A stretch of DNA of 64,000 nt from Undaria pinnatifida (lineage: Eukaryota; Sar; Phaeophyceae; Laminariales; Alariaceae), in the NCBI GenBank assembly GCA_012845835.1, contig JABAKD010000028.1:11206241-11270240 (forward strand), in the 5' to 3' direction. This document shows positions 53,726 to 64,000 of this stretch, in pieces. The notes beneath the pieces are model-generated. The model did no database searches and was not told where the DNA came from. It saw only the letters and a program-made list of their open reading frames with translations. The translations under genes and the position numbers were made by a program. The stretch's first letter is position 1. Each line of letters opens with the position of its first letter.

Positions 53726-54159
53726 TAAGCAGCAGCAGAAACAAGGAGTGCCGAAACTTGAACCAACATTTCAATTTGAAATTCTTGGAGAGGAAAGACA
53801 TGAATTTTTAGAGTACCCCCCCCTCCCTATCAAACTTTTGACATCGACGACGACGAAGACCTTGCACCTTCGATCGTGACCACCAGCGTTTATCTATGTT
53901 CCCAGAGTTAGAGAATCGCTGCCTTACCTTGAACTGCCTGTGACCAAGAGCTTGTTGAAGGTTGTTGGTAATGAGAGCACCAAACACCATCACACCATCA
54001 TCATGTTCTGGCAGAGAACCGGCAATTTGAAATTTAGAAAAAATGGTGTTCCACATTCCTGGATGCGTTACCACGTGGGGGGTCCGCGTGGGGCAAACTC
54101 CCCACAAACAACGCTGCGGCCCCATTGCCGCTGCTGTGTTGCAGCACCAACGCTCAATC

Positions 54160-54659
54160 ATGAAGGTCGCTCAACATTTACCAAGGCGGCTAGGAACGGT
54201 GGTTCTGTTGGGAGCCTTGGGTGTACGCACGGATGGCTTCGCTGTGCAAGGTTAGTCGTTTTTCTCGGTCGCATTGGAGGATGATGGTTTTTTTGCAAGA
54301 CGCCGCTTGAAGGCAGGCAGTAGCAGTAGCAGCAACGGAGCGGTAGCACTCCTTCCCGCGAGCACTTTTCCACCTAAGGCGATGTATGAAAGATTTATGA
54401 AAGTGATGCTGGACAGCAGATCAAGCACTACGTATCATGCTTCCCAGACGGTACGAAAAACGCGTGCCTGGAGAAACTGCTAATTCGTAGATCCAAATGT
54501 CAATGGTTAGGCTTTCAAAGTCTTCAAAACATCATGTAAGGTGTTTTCCAGTTTCTCCCGTTTTCGTCGGTGAATGCTTTCGCGTGCGCAAGCGACACGC
54601 GTCTGCCATCTGTCGCCGCCTGTGGGCGTGCTTCAAGAGCTGTTGTGGGTTGTGGGTGA
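54160..54659 (+). CDS. Small protein with signal-like N-terminus (110 aa), three exons
   Basis: Exon 54160-54250 encodes MKVAQHLPRRLGTVVLLGA then LGVRTDGFAVQ, a charged start and hydrophobic core typical of a signal peptide, and ends G/GTTAGT. Exon 54317-54450 encodes a Ser run, NGAVALLPASTFPPKAMY, ERFMKVMLDSRSSTTYH and ends ACG/GTACGA. Exon 54552-54659 follows GTGTTTTCCAG, encodes FLPFSSVNAFACASDTRLPS and ends VVGCG and TGA. Phases 1, 0 agree. The introns are short (66 and 101 bp), unlike the rest of the window. There is no recognised family. It may continue if the last exon splices before its stop. Confidence 0.4.
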
Positions 54660-56040
54660 TTAACTGTTGGGAGTGGCAACGGTACTCCATCTGCTGCAGG
54701 CTTGTGAAGGTGTCGTTGAAAGCTGTGACATGGCTTGGACGTCTAGCTGCCCGTTGTACTGCTTGCGGCCTGTACTCAAGTCAGTAGGTCGAGTTCCGAT
54801 TATTGGAATTTAGTTGCTATCATACGTGGACAAGGTTCCCCTGCGGGGTTGTGGTTGACGTGAAATCCCGGCGGTGTCGCAAGTTGGAACGTGGGAACGC
54901 AGGCGTTCCTATTATTCGAGCTACCTAAAATACACGCTGAGGTCTAAGGTATAACGCTAACAGGTCTTGAACATTGAAGGAAAGACAACTAGCAGCGCCA
55001 TGAAACATCGATCAAGTAACACCGACCAACCCAAACGAGTTTACAGATTTTTTTTTTTTTTTTTTTTTTTTCATCCTCCGGCGGATGGGGAAAAATAAAG
55101 CTTTAGCTCACCACACTTCCACATATTTTCATGAGTTTACAGCTTAGTCTGTTCCCCTTCGGGATATGGTTGATTTGATATCCCCAGGGGCGTCGAAAAT
55201 CGAAAAGGGGGAACACAGGAGTCCCAATGATATGTGTGAGCTGCTGCTGCTGATATATGTTCGATCTCCTGCTGTGCACCAACCACCCACACGCATACCG
55301 TGACTACTGGCACGAAGGCAAGAGCTTGAAGAGCGGGTGCCGTGTTACCGCTAGTGTGCTGTATTCCTGCTGTGCCCTGATATGTGGCTGCGCGGCTAAA
55401 ATTCAACCTTAGTGGCTGCTTTTAAAAATGAATACCATCTTCTTGGTTGTTGTGTGCTCCTATGGCAGCTCGCACTCCACTCACACACACCTGGTACAGA
55501 AGAAGCGTACACACGTAATACGCATGCACAAAGAACCCCCGTCTTTAGCTGCCACGAAGGAGAGAGCTTACAGCACGGCTGCTGATGTACCGTGACTGCC
55601 ACAAGTACAGAGCTTGGAGGTTTGTGTGTTCCCAGGGTATAGTTTGTGGAGATATGACAGCACAGAACTGCTGTCGGTGCCAAGAGCGAGAGATTAACAG
55701 CAGAACACTCGACACCGGAGAGCGATAACAGCAGACCGCTCGAGAAGCGAGGTTCGAAGTTTACAGCTGACCACTCGAGAGGGCTGTCTCACGTGTCCGG
55801 CGATTATGTAACCGCGAAAAGTTTTTTGAAATACAGCTGTTTCTAGGCAGCCAGTCAGTCGGAAGTACATTTGTTTTTTGCTTTTTGTTTTTGTTTATTT
55901 CGTATTTCTCTCTTCCAATGTATCTCTGTTGCTGACGTATGTATGTTGTGCCTGTCGTACCCAGTACTAGGGCATGACATTGCGTTGTCGAATGCATTAC
56001 GATGCATTATCTCTGTGTCGTGGCTTGTGACCACAGAGCT
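54660..56040. other. No supported gene; T-run and short CAG-like repeats
   Basis: It holds a 25-base T-run (55050-55075), GCTGCTGCTGATA microsatellite-like stretches and several ACAGCTGACCACTCGAG-like short repeats (55690-55770). Open frames of about 95 codons on the minus strand (55137-55683) have no known domain. Confidence 0.4.
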
Positions 56041-56166
56041 GATCTTTCTAGGGTGAAGAATCAGTACGGACACTGGGTGTGCTGGATGTCGACGAGTAGA
56101 AGAATCTTTCTAGGGTGAAGAATCAGTACGGACACTGGGTGTGCTGGATGTCGACGAGTAGAAGAA
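56041..56166 (+). repeat. Perfect tandem duplication of a 61-bp unit
   Basis: ATCTTTCTAGGGTGAAGAAT, CAGTACGGACACTGGGTGTG, CTGGATGTCGACGAGTAGAA occurs twice head to tail with no visible difference inside the unit, so it is young. Confidence 0.92.
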
Positions 56167-57344
56167 CGGTTTAATGTGAAGAACACACACACACACCCAG
56201 CGTGGACCTTCCTCAGTGCCAGCTGCATAGCGAGACCGGAAGCGGTGTGGGTCTGCACAGCGAGACAGGCGGCAGTATGGGCCTTCCTCTGTGGGTCTTG
56301 CCCGGTGCGACTCGTACCTCTCAGGTGCAAGGAGCACGACAACTGCTGCTGCTGCTGAGAGGGTGATAAAACCATAAAAATTGGACTCTATTGTACGGTG
56401 GAACAGCGGATTGGGCGATTAAGAAATGGGAAACGGAGCGGGGTATTTAACAACGAACATTTTTTTGTTGGGTTTTCTATGCACCCGCTCGGCTCAGGGA
56501 GGCGGAACGCAAGCCCTTGCTAAAAGAGCCAGCTCAGCGACTTTGAATACTGAGAGCACGCGCCACGGAGCTCGAGCAGGATCCAGACATTCGTCGTTAT
56601 GTACCGTCGGGCCCCTTTCTTGCCCCGCAGCTGAAAACGCTAAAAAAAAAACTCGGTTGCCGGAGAACTGCATGCCCAAAATCAAAGTGCACATTATCTA
56701 CGTACATATAGTATTAAATACAAGGATCGGGCGGGGCCGCCTACCCTCCATAATGATTGCGCCAAGAGGACGTGATTAAGAGAATGGGAAGGTAGTGGAC
56801 GGTACCAAGAGGTTGAGAGGTGCTACAAGTATTTGAAACATATGCCATTAAAAATTGTGGGTTTAGTCGGGAGTGGTTTTGCGCACAGGCATATATATGT
56901 ATCTGAAGGTAGGTGTTGATGCACTGCATAGAGGAATTAGGAAGATGAAACAAAACGCAAATGAGGAGGTTGTGTATAATAGTATGGGAAGAACTGTTGT
57001 GTTGTGGATAGGCGAGAAATAGACGGGAAAAAAATGGAAAGAAAACCGCGGTTGAAAAAAACGTGGATGAAACGTAATATATATAAGGAAAGCTTAATTG
57101 GCAAAGATAGTAGCCAGACCGTACAAGTAGATGAACCCGGAGAAGGATTCGGACGGCATGACATGCGCCGTAAGCGCTGAAGGATGGGAGACGACTTCCG
57201 TTTGTTTATTAAGTGGAAAAATCCTACCGCAACTGCAGGAAAACAACACAACGTCAGTTAGAGCAGGCAGACCAAGTCCCTGACACCAAGGTACGCAAAA
57301 AAAAATGCAAAACCCACGCCGGAAGTCAGGCCATTAATCTATTA

Positions 57345-57990
57345 TAGCAACAGCAGCGGCGGGGGCAAAGGCGGCCGATGGCCCATCGAGGAATTGCGGC
57401 ACAGCAGCAGTAGTGTGTCTATACAGCAGGAGCCGTCTGGCAAGGGGGAGGGAGCACACAGACTGGCTCGGCGAGCTCAAGACCACAGACAGCCGATTTT
57501 TTATTTTTAGAAACGTACTCACAGGAGACACCAACAGCGGCAGCAGCAGCAGCACAGCAGCTACACTACACAAAAAAACGTGATTTATAAAAAATGTCAA
57601 AAACGTCAGCTGTGAGTACGACCGATTGAATGGTTGAAACTCAACCTTGCAAGCTCCGTGGTGCATGGCTATAAAAAAAACGCAAAAAAGGCGATACAGT
57701 TTAGGAACATGCGCAGAAGAGAGTGAGAGCAGCACCAGCAGCAGCAATACACAGCAGCGGCGGCGGCCGCAGAGGCGGGCGGTAGCCCAGCAAGGAATTG
57801 CGGCACAGTAGCACTAGTGTCTATACCAGCGGCCATCCGGCAGGAGGAGGAGCACACAGCGCTGGCACTGTGGCCAGGCGAGGTCATGACCACCGAAAGC
57901 CGATTTTGATTTTCAAAAACAAACGGAGTAGTCACCAGCAGCAGCAGCAGCAGCAGCAGCGGCGGCACTACCACAGCAGTACAACAGCAG
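57345..57990 (+). repeat. Direct duplication of about 200 bp (CAG-rich)
   Basis: Copies at about 57345-57560 and 57735-57990 share GAGGAATTGCGGCACAG-AG, GTGTCTATA, GGAG-GAGCACACAG and GACCACCGAAAGCCGATTTT, each ending in a CAGCAG run. They are diverged by about a fifth. A family E copy lies between them. Confidence 0.75.
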
Positions 57991-59151
57991 TGGAGCAGTA
58001 CGTACCGACCAATCCACAACGGCAGCACAGCAGTACGGCAGGAGGAGCTGGGTGGGATTTGCACTTGCTTGCGATTCTCCACCTTCCGGGGGAGAGCGCG
58101 AGCCGTCCCCGGAAGAGGCTTTTCATGCCCCCCGCTCGCGGAGTTGGGACTCGTCGGCGTGTCGCCGGGAACACCGAGGGCTGATGTGTGGGGCGGGCGT
58201 GGCACGGGCGTGCGGTCGCTAGGGTCCGGGTGGCGAGCGGTAGAGCGGGGAGTTGTAAGTGTACTGTTTTGATAGTAGGGCGAATTGCCTCGCTTGCACG
58301 GGAGCGTTCACACGTAATATTAGTTAGGCGTATACCTGGTATCACCCTGGACAGAAGTATAGAGAGGCTTGGGACATCAATATGAATACGAAACGATCCT
58401 TACGTTTGCGCCCAGAGTGATGTAAACTATGGCAATCAAGTCAATGGAACGAGAGCTTTTCGGTTCCCCTTCCACGGACAAGCGGACTAGTCGGTGCCGT
58501 GCCTCTGCTCCGCAGGCCGCAGAGTGTTCTTGGAGGAAGCATAATGTATGGCATACAGTAGCTGTACGTAACGTTACCTCGTCGTAGCCGCCGAAAGTGG
58601 GGTTGCAACGCCGCCGCTTACGTAATCCGGAAGCAACAGCAGATACCCGTAATTTTTTGCTGTTTGGACGCTGTTCCAGCAGGGATGTTCAACTTTTTTG
58701 AACGTTTCGTTCAAGCGTTGTGCTGCTTGAACAATTGAGCTGCAGTACGTACGTACGAGCTCTACTGTGAAACGGGCTAGAGTGTGGTGTTTCACCACCA
58801 AGAAACACGACCAATTGGTACTTGGCTTGGCGAGGCTGACTGCCAACCAGGTTTTGGATGGGACTCGCAGACGACGCATTCGTGCGAAAAGAAGACGAAA
58901 ACCGGGAACAACCGATGGATAATCGTTCATTTCGGCGAAGTTTTACCACGCCCACTGCTTGCGTATTCCAGACTACTACGCAGATACTTTGCGTATGTAT
59001 AGACAACCCTGGCGCCTGGTATATAAGAACGATACGGAGCTCCACAGAGGTCGGCTGCCGCTGTATGCAGTTTTGTTTTATGAGGGGACTCTGATGCATG
59101 TGTGCGATTATACGTACGCGTCGTACCTGACTTTTATTATCAACACGGATT

Positions 59152-62100
59152 ATGAGGCACGCACGCAATCACTCAACACGTGGCAACCCCCCCCCCCCCC
59201 CCCCCCCCCGCTCGCCATCTCCTCGCTTTCCCATTGCTAACCTCGGACGGCTCACTCGTCTCGCAGCTGTCACAACAGCTTTCTCAACCGCGCCCTCTCG
59301 CCAGCAGCGGGATTTTTTCACGACTACCGGACTCGATGGGAGCGCGGCGAGAAAAGCGGTATTGGCCTCCCGCCGCTCGACCCCCCCCTTCAGCATCAAT
59401 CCTCGCACAGACTCCGCCATGACACCACAGATGACGGACACAGCAGGACCTACGGCCGACTCCCTTGTTCACCTGACCTCTTGGCGTCATCGTAACCGCG
59501 ATGCAGCGACGGTAGCGGCGACGGCGACGAAGCTACGCGGAGGGAAAGGCTCAACCGCGGGGCGCGACGTCACGACTCGATTCGGCAGACGCCTTTTCGG
59601 TTCCAGGAGCAGCAGTAACGATCACGGTGACCCCGAAACGAGCAACGGCGGATCTGTACCACCAGGGACCGGCGGGATGGGAAGATGGGGTTGGGGGGGT
59701 GGGGGTGGAGGGGGGGGGCGAGGTGGAGACGGAGAAGAGGGGGACGGAAGGGGTGACTTTGTGGCGCTCGGGGCTGCGCAGGTGCGGAGTTGCAGTTTAC
59801 GACTTTTTGGTGTAAAGATGCAACCTACTGTGCCACAGGAATGCTGTTGGTGTGCAACAGGCACAGGTCTTGCGGCTTGCGCGTGGAAGCTTTTCGGTTT
59901 ACACGGGGTTACCGAGGACGACGATGAAGCGTGGAGCGTTCCTGTTACGAGTCGCCACCCATTCATTGGAACGATCCCGGCGTCGTGATGCTATTGTCCG
60001 ACCGCCAACGTGGCCATGATTCGCATTTCGAGCGTAACCGTCCACGTCGTGCAGTGCTGCGACTCGAAGGCGGGAGGATTGGTGGAGCATATGCTGCTGT
60101 GGTGCCCGCGTCTTTGCGCCCCAACGGCTGGAATAGTGCGAGGCGACTTGACGAGAGCGATCAAACGTGCGACCGCGGCGAGTTATTTTGCGGCGTATTG
60201 TCCGGCGCAAGCTGGGTAATTTGTCCAGCGCCATCATTCCCACACTCCCGTGTCTAGCTAGCTTCTGTAGGTCCGCCGTTATCGTCTCCCTGCCCCCCGA
60301 AGCGCCAACAGGTGTTTTTTTGTTTGTCCGGCACCCGTGCACCGGTGTTTGGTTGTTCGAGCAGGGAATGATGGCAACGAGACGATCGCGGTATTCATCT
60401 TCGTACGGTGGGGGAGGCGCCCGGAGGCCCACGTACGTCCGACGGGTGAGTCTTGCCCCAGACCGTGGCAAACCGTGACAAGCTGCGGTGACCGCGACGA
60501 TCTCGTTTTTGTTTTTTAAAGCTCCGCACACCTGTTGCTCTCCAGTTTTACCGCGTGTTGTCTGCGCATCGAAAGTGATGAGCGCAGGAGGGCAACGCCG
60601 AGAACATTCTCGCTGCTATCGAGGCGTGGAAAATGATATGAGCAGGAGAGCAAACAACGACGACGCTCTCGATTTGTGTCGGCTGGGGGCAAGAACGGTA
60701 GCGCTGAGGTGCACCCGGCGCGACCTTCTTTTTCCTAGAGGCTTTCCCACCCGCGAGATTTTTTAGAAACCCCCCCATCCCGCGTCTCGTTCGTTTTGTG
60801 CATGTTCCTGTATCGCTGCAACCCCCTCGACGGCAGAGGCGTCGTGGGAGTAGTGGCTACGGAAGCGGCAACATGGTCACAGCGACCAAGGTGTTGACCG
60901 CGCTTAACGTCATCGTCTTCATGTTCCAGACTCGTTACCCGGCCATCACAAGCGCTGGCTGGAAGGTGCGGGCCCCTGCGCACCGAGAACAGGCTTGCCA
61001 AGCGAGCAAGAAAAAACGAAAGTTGAAAACGCCTTGGGTTGAATGAAATTCTTGCGTGGTTGAAGGCGCCGTAGTTCTGAATTTAGCAGTTCGTCCTTGG
61101 TTGAAAAACGCCTTCGGTTGAATGAAATTCAACCGTGGTTGTGTGCACGCGTGGTGCCGGAAGATTTGACTTGAGCTCGCGCATTCGCGTGGCATTTGTC
61201 ACCGATAATTATGGTAGCAGGAAAACCCTTCATTGTGACTGGCTGAAGGGTCCGGCTTCGTGGTGGCATATTCTGACAAGAGCTATGCATGATCGTAAGC
61301 AGGAAACTGCTCCTAGTGCCTCGTGTCGCGAACGGAATATTGTTTACAAAGCCGCACTAGCGGTTATCAGCATACGCGTGTAAAACCTCGGTATTGGGCA
61401 CGGCCTCACCTCTTTCGCGAACGGAGCCCCGCGGTCGGTACTGCACTGTTTGATCTCCGGATACGCGGTATATAGACTATGCATCAAAATTCACTCCGAA
61501 CTCCATTTTTGTTGTTGTTCTTCTTTGTCGAAAGGGGTCTCTGGTGAAGATGTGCCGTTGGTTACCAGCCATCAGGCGTGACACACTCTAGTACGTGTAT
61601 GTGTCATATTACGACGGCGCTGGAACTTTCTGTCGCTGTTTGTATCCGGCGGTGCCTCCCTTGCATTGCTGTTTATTTCTCATGTGTTTAATCGTGTACA
61701 CCCGCTTCGGGGCCCGTTAACCGCCCACCACAGCTGGCTCCGGCGATCACGCAGCAAGGACAGTGGTACCGCCTCCTGACTCCCGTGGTGCTGCACGGCT
61801 CCCTGGCCCACTTGCTGATCAACAGCATGTCGTTCAACAGCGTCGGTCCCGTGGTACGAGGCGCAAGCAGGCGTGTTTAGCCATTTTTTGTAGATTAAGG
61901 TAGAGTAATCTTCCTAACGAGACTTGAAACGATGCCTGGTAACATTCACTCCATTTTTGGAGGGGCAAGGTCATTGAGCGGCATGTGACTTCTACATGAG
62001 GCAAAAACTCGTGACAGGGCTAGCATCCGATGAAAAGCAAGTCAAGGCAGAGGGTTCCATCTTCTGCGCTAGGTGCCCGCCGCTTTTGAGCTCATTTCGT

Positions 62101-64000
62101 AATGCCCAAGTAAGTAGAACCTTGTCGCGACGCTCGGTACCGTGTCCTCTCGAGGTGCCTTGCCGACACAAGCGAATAGGGTATGTGCGCTGTCACGTCC
62201 TTATCCGATAACGCTACTTTGCGACTCGAGTCTGCAAACGGTTTCAGGGTTTCCACATTTTGTGGGATTCTTGCCTCGGTATGCCGGTGTTTTGTGCACA
62301 GGTGGAAAGCGTGCTGGGCAAGAAGAAATTTTTGGCGGTGTACGCTCTCGCAGGCATAGCCGGTAACGTCTTGAGCTGCGTCGTCAACCCGCGCACGCCG
62401 GTGAGAGACAGTGGGGGGGGGAAGCGGGAAGACTTGGCACGCAGAGCGGTAATTTCGCGCCCCTTGTGCTGCGTCCCCCTTATTCAGGACTGCCGTACGC
62501 TTCGTATGTGGTATTTGAGGATGGCGCGAAGGTCGCTCATGCCCTTGAGACCCTTGGTGGAAACCCAATAAGGGGCAGCCGAAACGTTTATATTGCTGTG
62601 TACCGTCCTGGGTTATAGACGATGTTAGTAGTGTGTGCCCACCCCCTTGCGATGGACCCGCCTTAACCTCGATCTATACTCCTCCTTGCTACAGGCGGTG
62701 GGTGCTTCTGGGGCAATTTTCGGTATGGTCGGTGCGTGGGGGGCGTTCTGCCTCATGAACGAGTCGGTCCTAGGCCGAGCGACCTCACAGCGCGCACTCC
62801 AGAGCGTGGCGCAGACGGTGATGCTTAACGTGGCCTACGGCATGAGCAGCTCGCAGATAGACAACATGGGACACTTGGGGGTGAGAGCCCGTGGCGGTAT
62901 CTGTACCAACTTGACTTCTGCGTTGTAAGGGAGCAGCGCTATTGATATTTATAGATGCCGCGACTGACCCCCTCCCCCCTCCCGCTCGGCAAGGGCGAGC
63001 GCAGACAAGCGAATGATATTGTCGATGCATCCCCGGAAGCGTGCTGTCGGCGGAAACATGATAAGAGCGTTGTTAAAAAAAAACACAGGGCGCAGGCTGG
63101 TGCAGGATCGGACGACAAACCGCGCGCATGCTGCTGCGACCTGTTTTTGTCGTTTCCCGGTGCCCCAGCTCGGCCTGGCGGTCTGTGTAATGTCCAGACC
63201 GAAAATCGTCGTGGCAGGCGCAACGTTCTGTTTTCCCGGTAGTCCTCCGAGGTTCTGGGCCATTCCAATCGTAAAGCCTCCAAGGTTTCCCCCTTTTTGT
63301 TATCTTGATGTCCCGATTTCGATTATGTTTCCCTATTCCCTTCCGTTGCATCCCCGCGTGCATGCCCATGGACGACGGGACGACGCCAACAGGGTTTTTT
63401 GGGCGGCGCGCTGGTTACGTTTCTTATCGGGCCACGTTTGAGGAGGTAACGTACAACAAACGGCGTGGCTGATATAAAATTTGATATCCCAATCCTGGCA
63501 TAAGTTCACATTTTCTACTCCGTGCGTAAATGTACGCTTGAGCCTTTATTCTCACGTTTTGTGTTGTTTTGTGCGGCCCAGTCGAAGTAATTTGAAGGAC
63601 GGACGACGAATTTTGCGTAGGCGATAAGACATAGTGCAGTATCGAGGCCTGTTAACAGCGAGTGAAGCAACCGATGCCAATGTGTGGGTTTCGATGACGG
63701 CAGTCTTGACTGCTGGCAATTAGCTGCTGGCAACAGCTTTCTCTCAACTTGAGCAGAAAATATTGTGACGGTCGCATCCCACCCCCTTAACCCCGCGCTC
63801 CTTCTTCCGCGTCAGATATTGCGCTCTTAACGTATTCTGTACATGTACTGACGCTCATTGGCTCAGGTTACACCGTCTTCCGCGTGAGATATATTTTTTG
63901 AAAACTTATTCTGTAGATGTAGTGAAGCTTATTGGCTCAGGTTGCGCCGCACCCATATTAACCCCCCAGCCTTCTCCTCCTCCTCCTGCGACAGGCGATT
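59152..64000 (+). CDS. Rhomboid-family intramembrane serine protease, 3' partial
   Basis: It cleaves transmembrane segments within the membrane. Exons: 59152-59781, 60837-60965, 61734-61853, 62302-62400, 62695-62880, 63393-63445, and perhaps one from 63995 onward. All joins keep frame with GT-AG introns. Exon 2 holds a first transmembrane helix (VLTALNVIVFMFQ); exon 3 WYRLLTPVVLHGSLAHLLIN, with the family's H----H---N; exon 4 FLAVYALAGIAGNVLS; exon 5 the catalytic Ser in GASGAIFGMVGA and catalytic His in IDNMGHLG; exon 6 GFLGGALVTFLIGPRLR. ID-xxGHLGG and the GPRL end resemble plastid and cyanobacterial rhomboids, so plastid location is inferred. Exon 1 is Arg/Ser/Gly-rich and could be a transit peptide; its start (ATG 59152, or a spliced start after 59270) is unsure. 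Confidence 0.9.
59182..59210 (+). repeat. Poly-C run in the putative first rhomboid exon
   Basis: A C-run of about 20 bases would encode polyproline right after the ATG at 59152. It may instead be intronic, in front of the acceptor CTCGTCTCGCAG (59270). The true N-terminus depends on which is right. Confidence 0.7.
60010..60290 (+). mobile_element. Possible LINE 3' fragment in rhomboid intron 1
   Basis: The plus frame reads CCDSKAGGLVEHMLLWCPRL, then AIKRATAASYFAAYCPAQAG. C--C, (E/V)EH-L--CP resembles the Cys-His knuckle near the C-terminus of many non-LTR retrotransposon proteins. No reverse transcriptase core is seen, and the match is short, so this may be chance. An antisense frame of 210 codons spans the same stretch without known motifs. 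Confidence 0.3.
61015..61140 (+). repeat. Short repeats in rhomboid intron 2
   Basis: AAAACGCCTTGGGTTGAATG-AAATTC and AAACGCCTTCGGTTGAATG-AAATTC occur 80 bp apart with an inverted partner (GAATTT). The rest of the intron to 61733 has no notable content. Confidence 0.65.

Noticed and set aside
57334-58205. Minus-strand frames of 137 and 178 codons that resemble each other
   Set aside because: The similarity comes from the 200-bp DNA duplication; Leu/Cys runs come from CAG tracts.
59899-60531. 210-codon minus-strand frame
   Set aside because: Arg-rich, lies in rhomboid intron 1, no known motif, no splice partners.
1-64000. CRISPR arrays, bacterial operons, rRNA genes, canonical tRNA genes, integrated virus genes
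   Set aside because: None seen. The regular arrays are simple tandem repeats without spacers, and no capsid, envelope or integrase motif was recognised.

Overview
This is nuclear DNA of a eukaryote. Every convincing gene is split into short exons (50-400 bp) with GT-AG introns averaging about 1 kb. The introns and gaps are packed with simple repeats, minisatellites and dispersed repeats. Intron-rich genes, long CAG/CAA tracts and a rhomboid of the plastid/cyanobacterial type would suit a photosynthetic stramenopile such as a brown alga. That placement is an inference; nothing in the window proves the taxon.

Layout. (1) 0.28-7.2 kb, minus strand: a NECAP-type endocytosis adaptor; six consecutive exons are resolved and the first coding exon is not found. 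(2) 7.2-19.8 kb: no confident gene. It holds tandem arrays (9.2-9.7 kb; 10.8-11.35 kb; a GGAAGT-rich minisatellite at 15.2-18.3 kb), copies of dispersed repeats and a few unassigned open frames. (3) 19.8-47.9 kb, minus strand: one 28-kb gene for a family A DNA polymerase related to POLN and the polymerase half of POLQ. Twenty-one exons give an unbroken 1,197-residue reading in which every exon junction keeps frame. Its introns hold tRNA-derived SINEs, a TIR element, foldback sequences and a 390-bp CAA tract. (4) 48.8-54.7 kb, plus strand: three smaller gene models of unknown function: a multi-exon gene ending at 50,719, a two-exon gene for a 75-residue membrane protein at 50,767-51,765, and a three-exon gene for a small protein with a signal-like N-terminus at 54,160-54,659. 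Around them lies an unusual field of repeats built on AATAGGTATCGAT. (5) 55-59 kb: repeats and duplications. (6) 59.15 kb to the right end, plus strand: a rhomboid serine protease with its catalytic Ser and His, running off the window.

Functionally the genes are unrelated (vesicle traffic, DNA repair, membrane proteolysis). The polymerase and the gene to its right are divergently oriented, so the 0.9 kb between 47,923 and 48,807 may hold a shared promoter. The most notable observations are: a leucine where family A polymerases almost always carry Phe or Tyr in the O-helix; repeated copies of a 3' splice site plus exon start inside one NECAP intron; a tRNA-derived SINE family; and the ATCGAT repeat field. 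All gene models were built by eye from splice signals, frame and remembered family motifs. No database search or RNA evidence was available.
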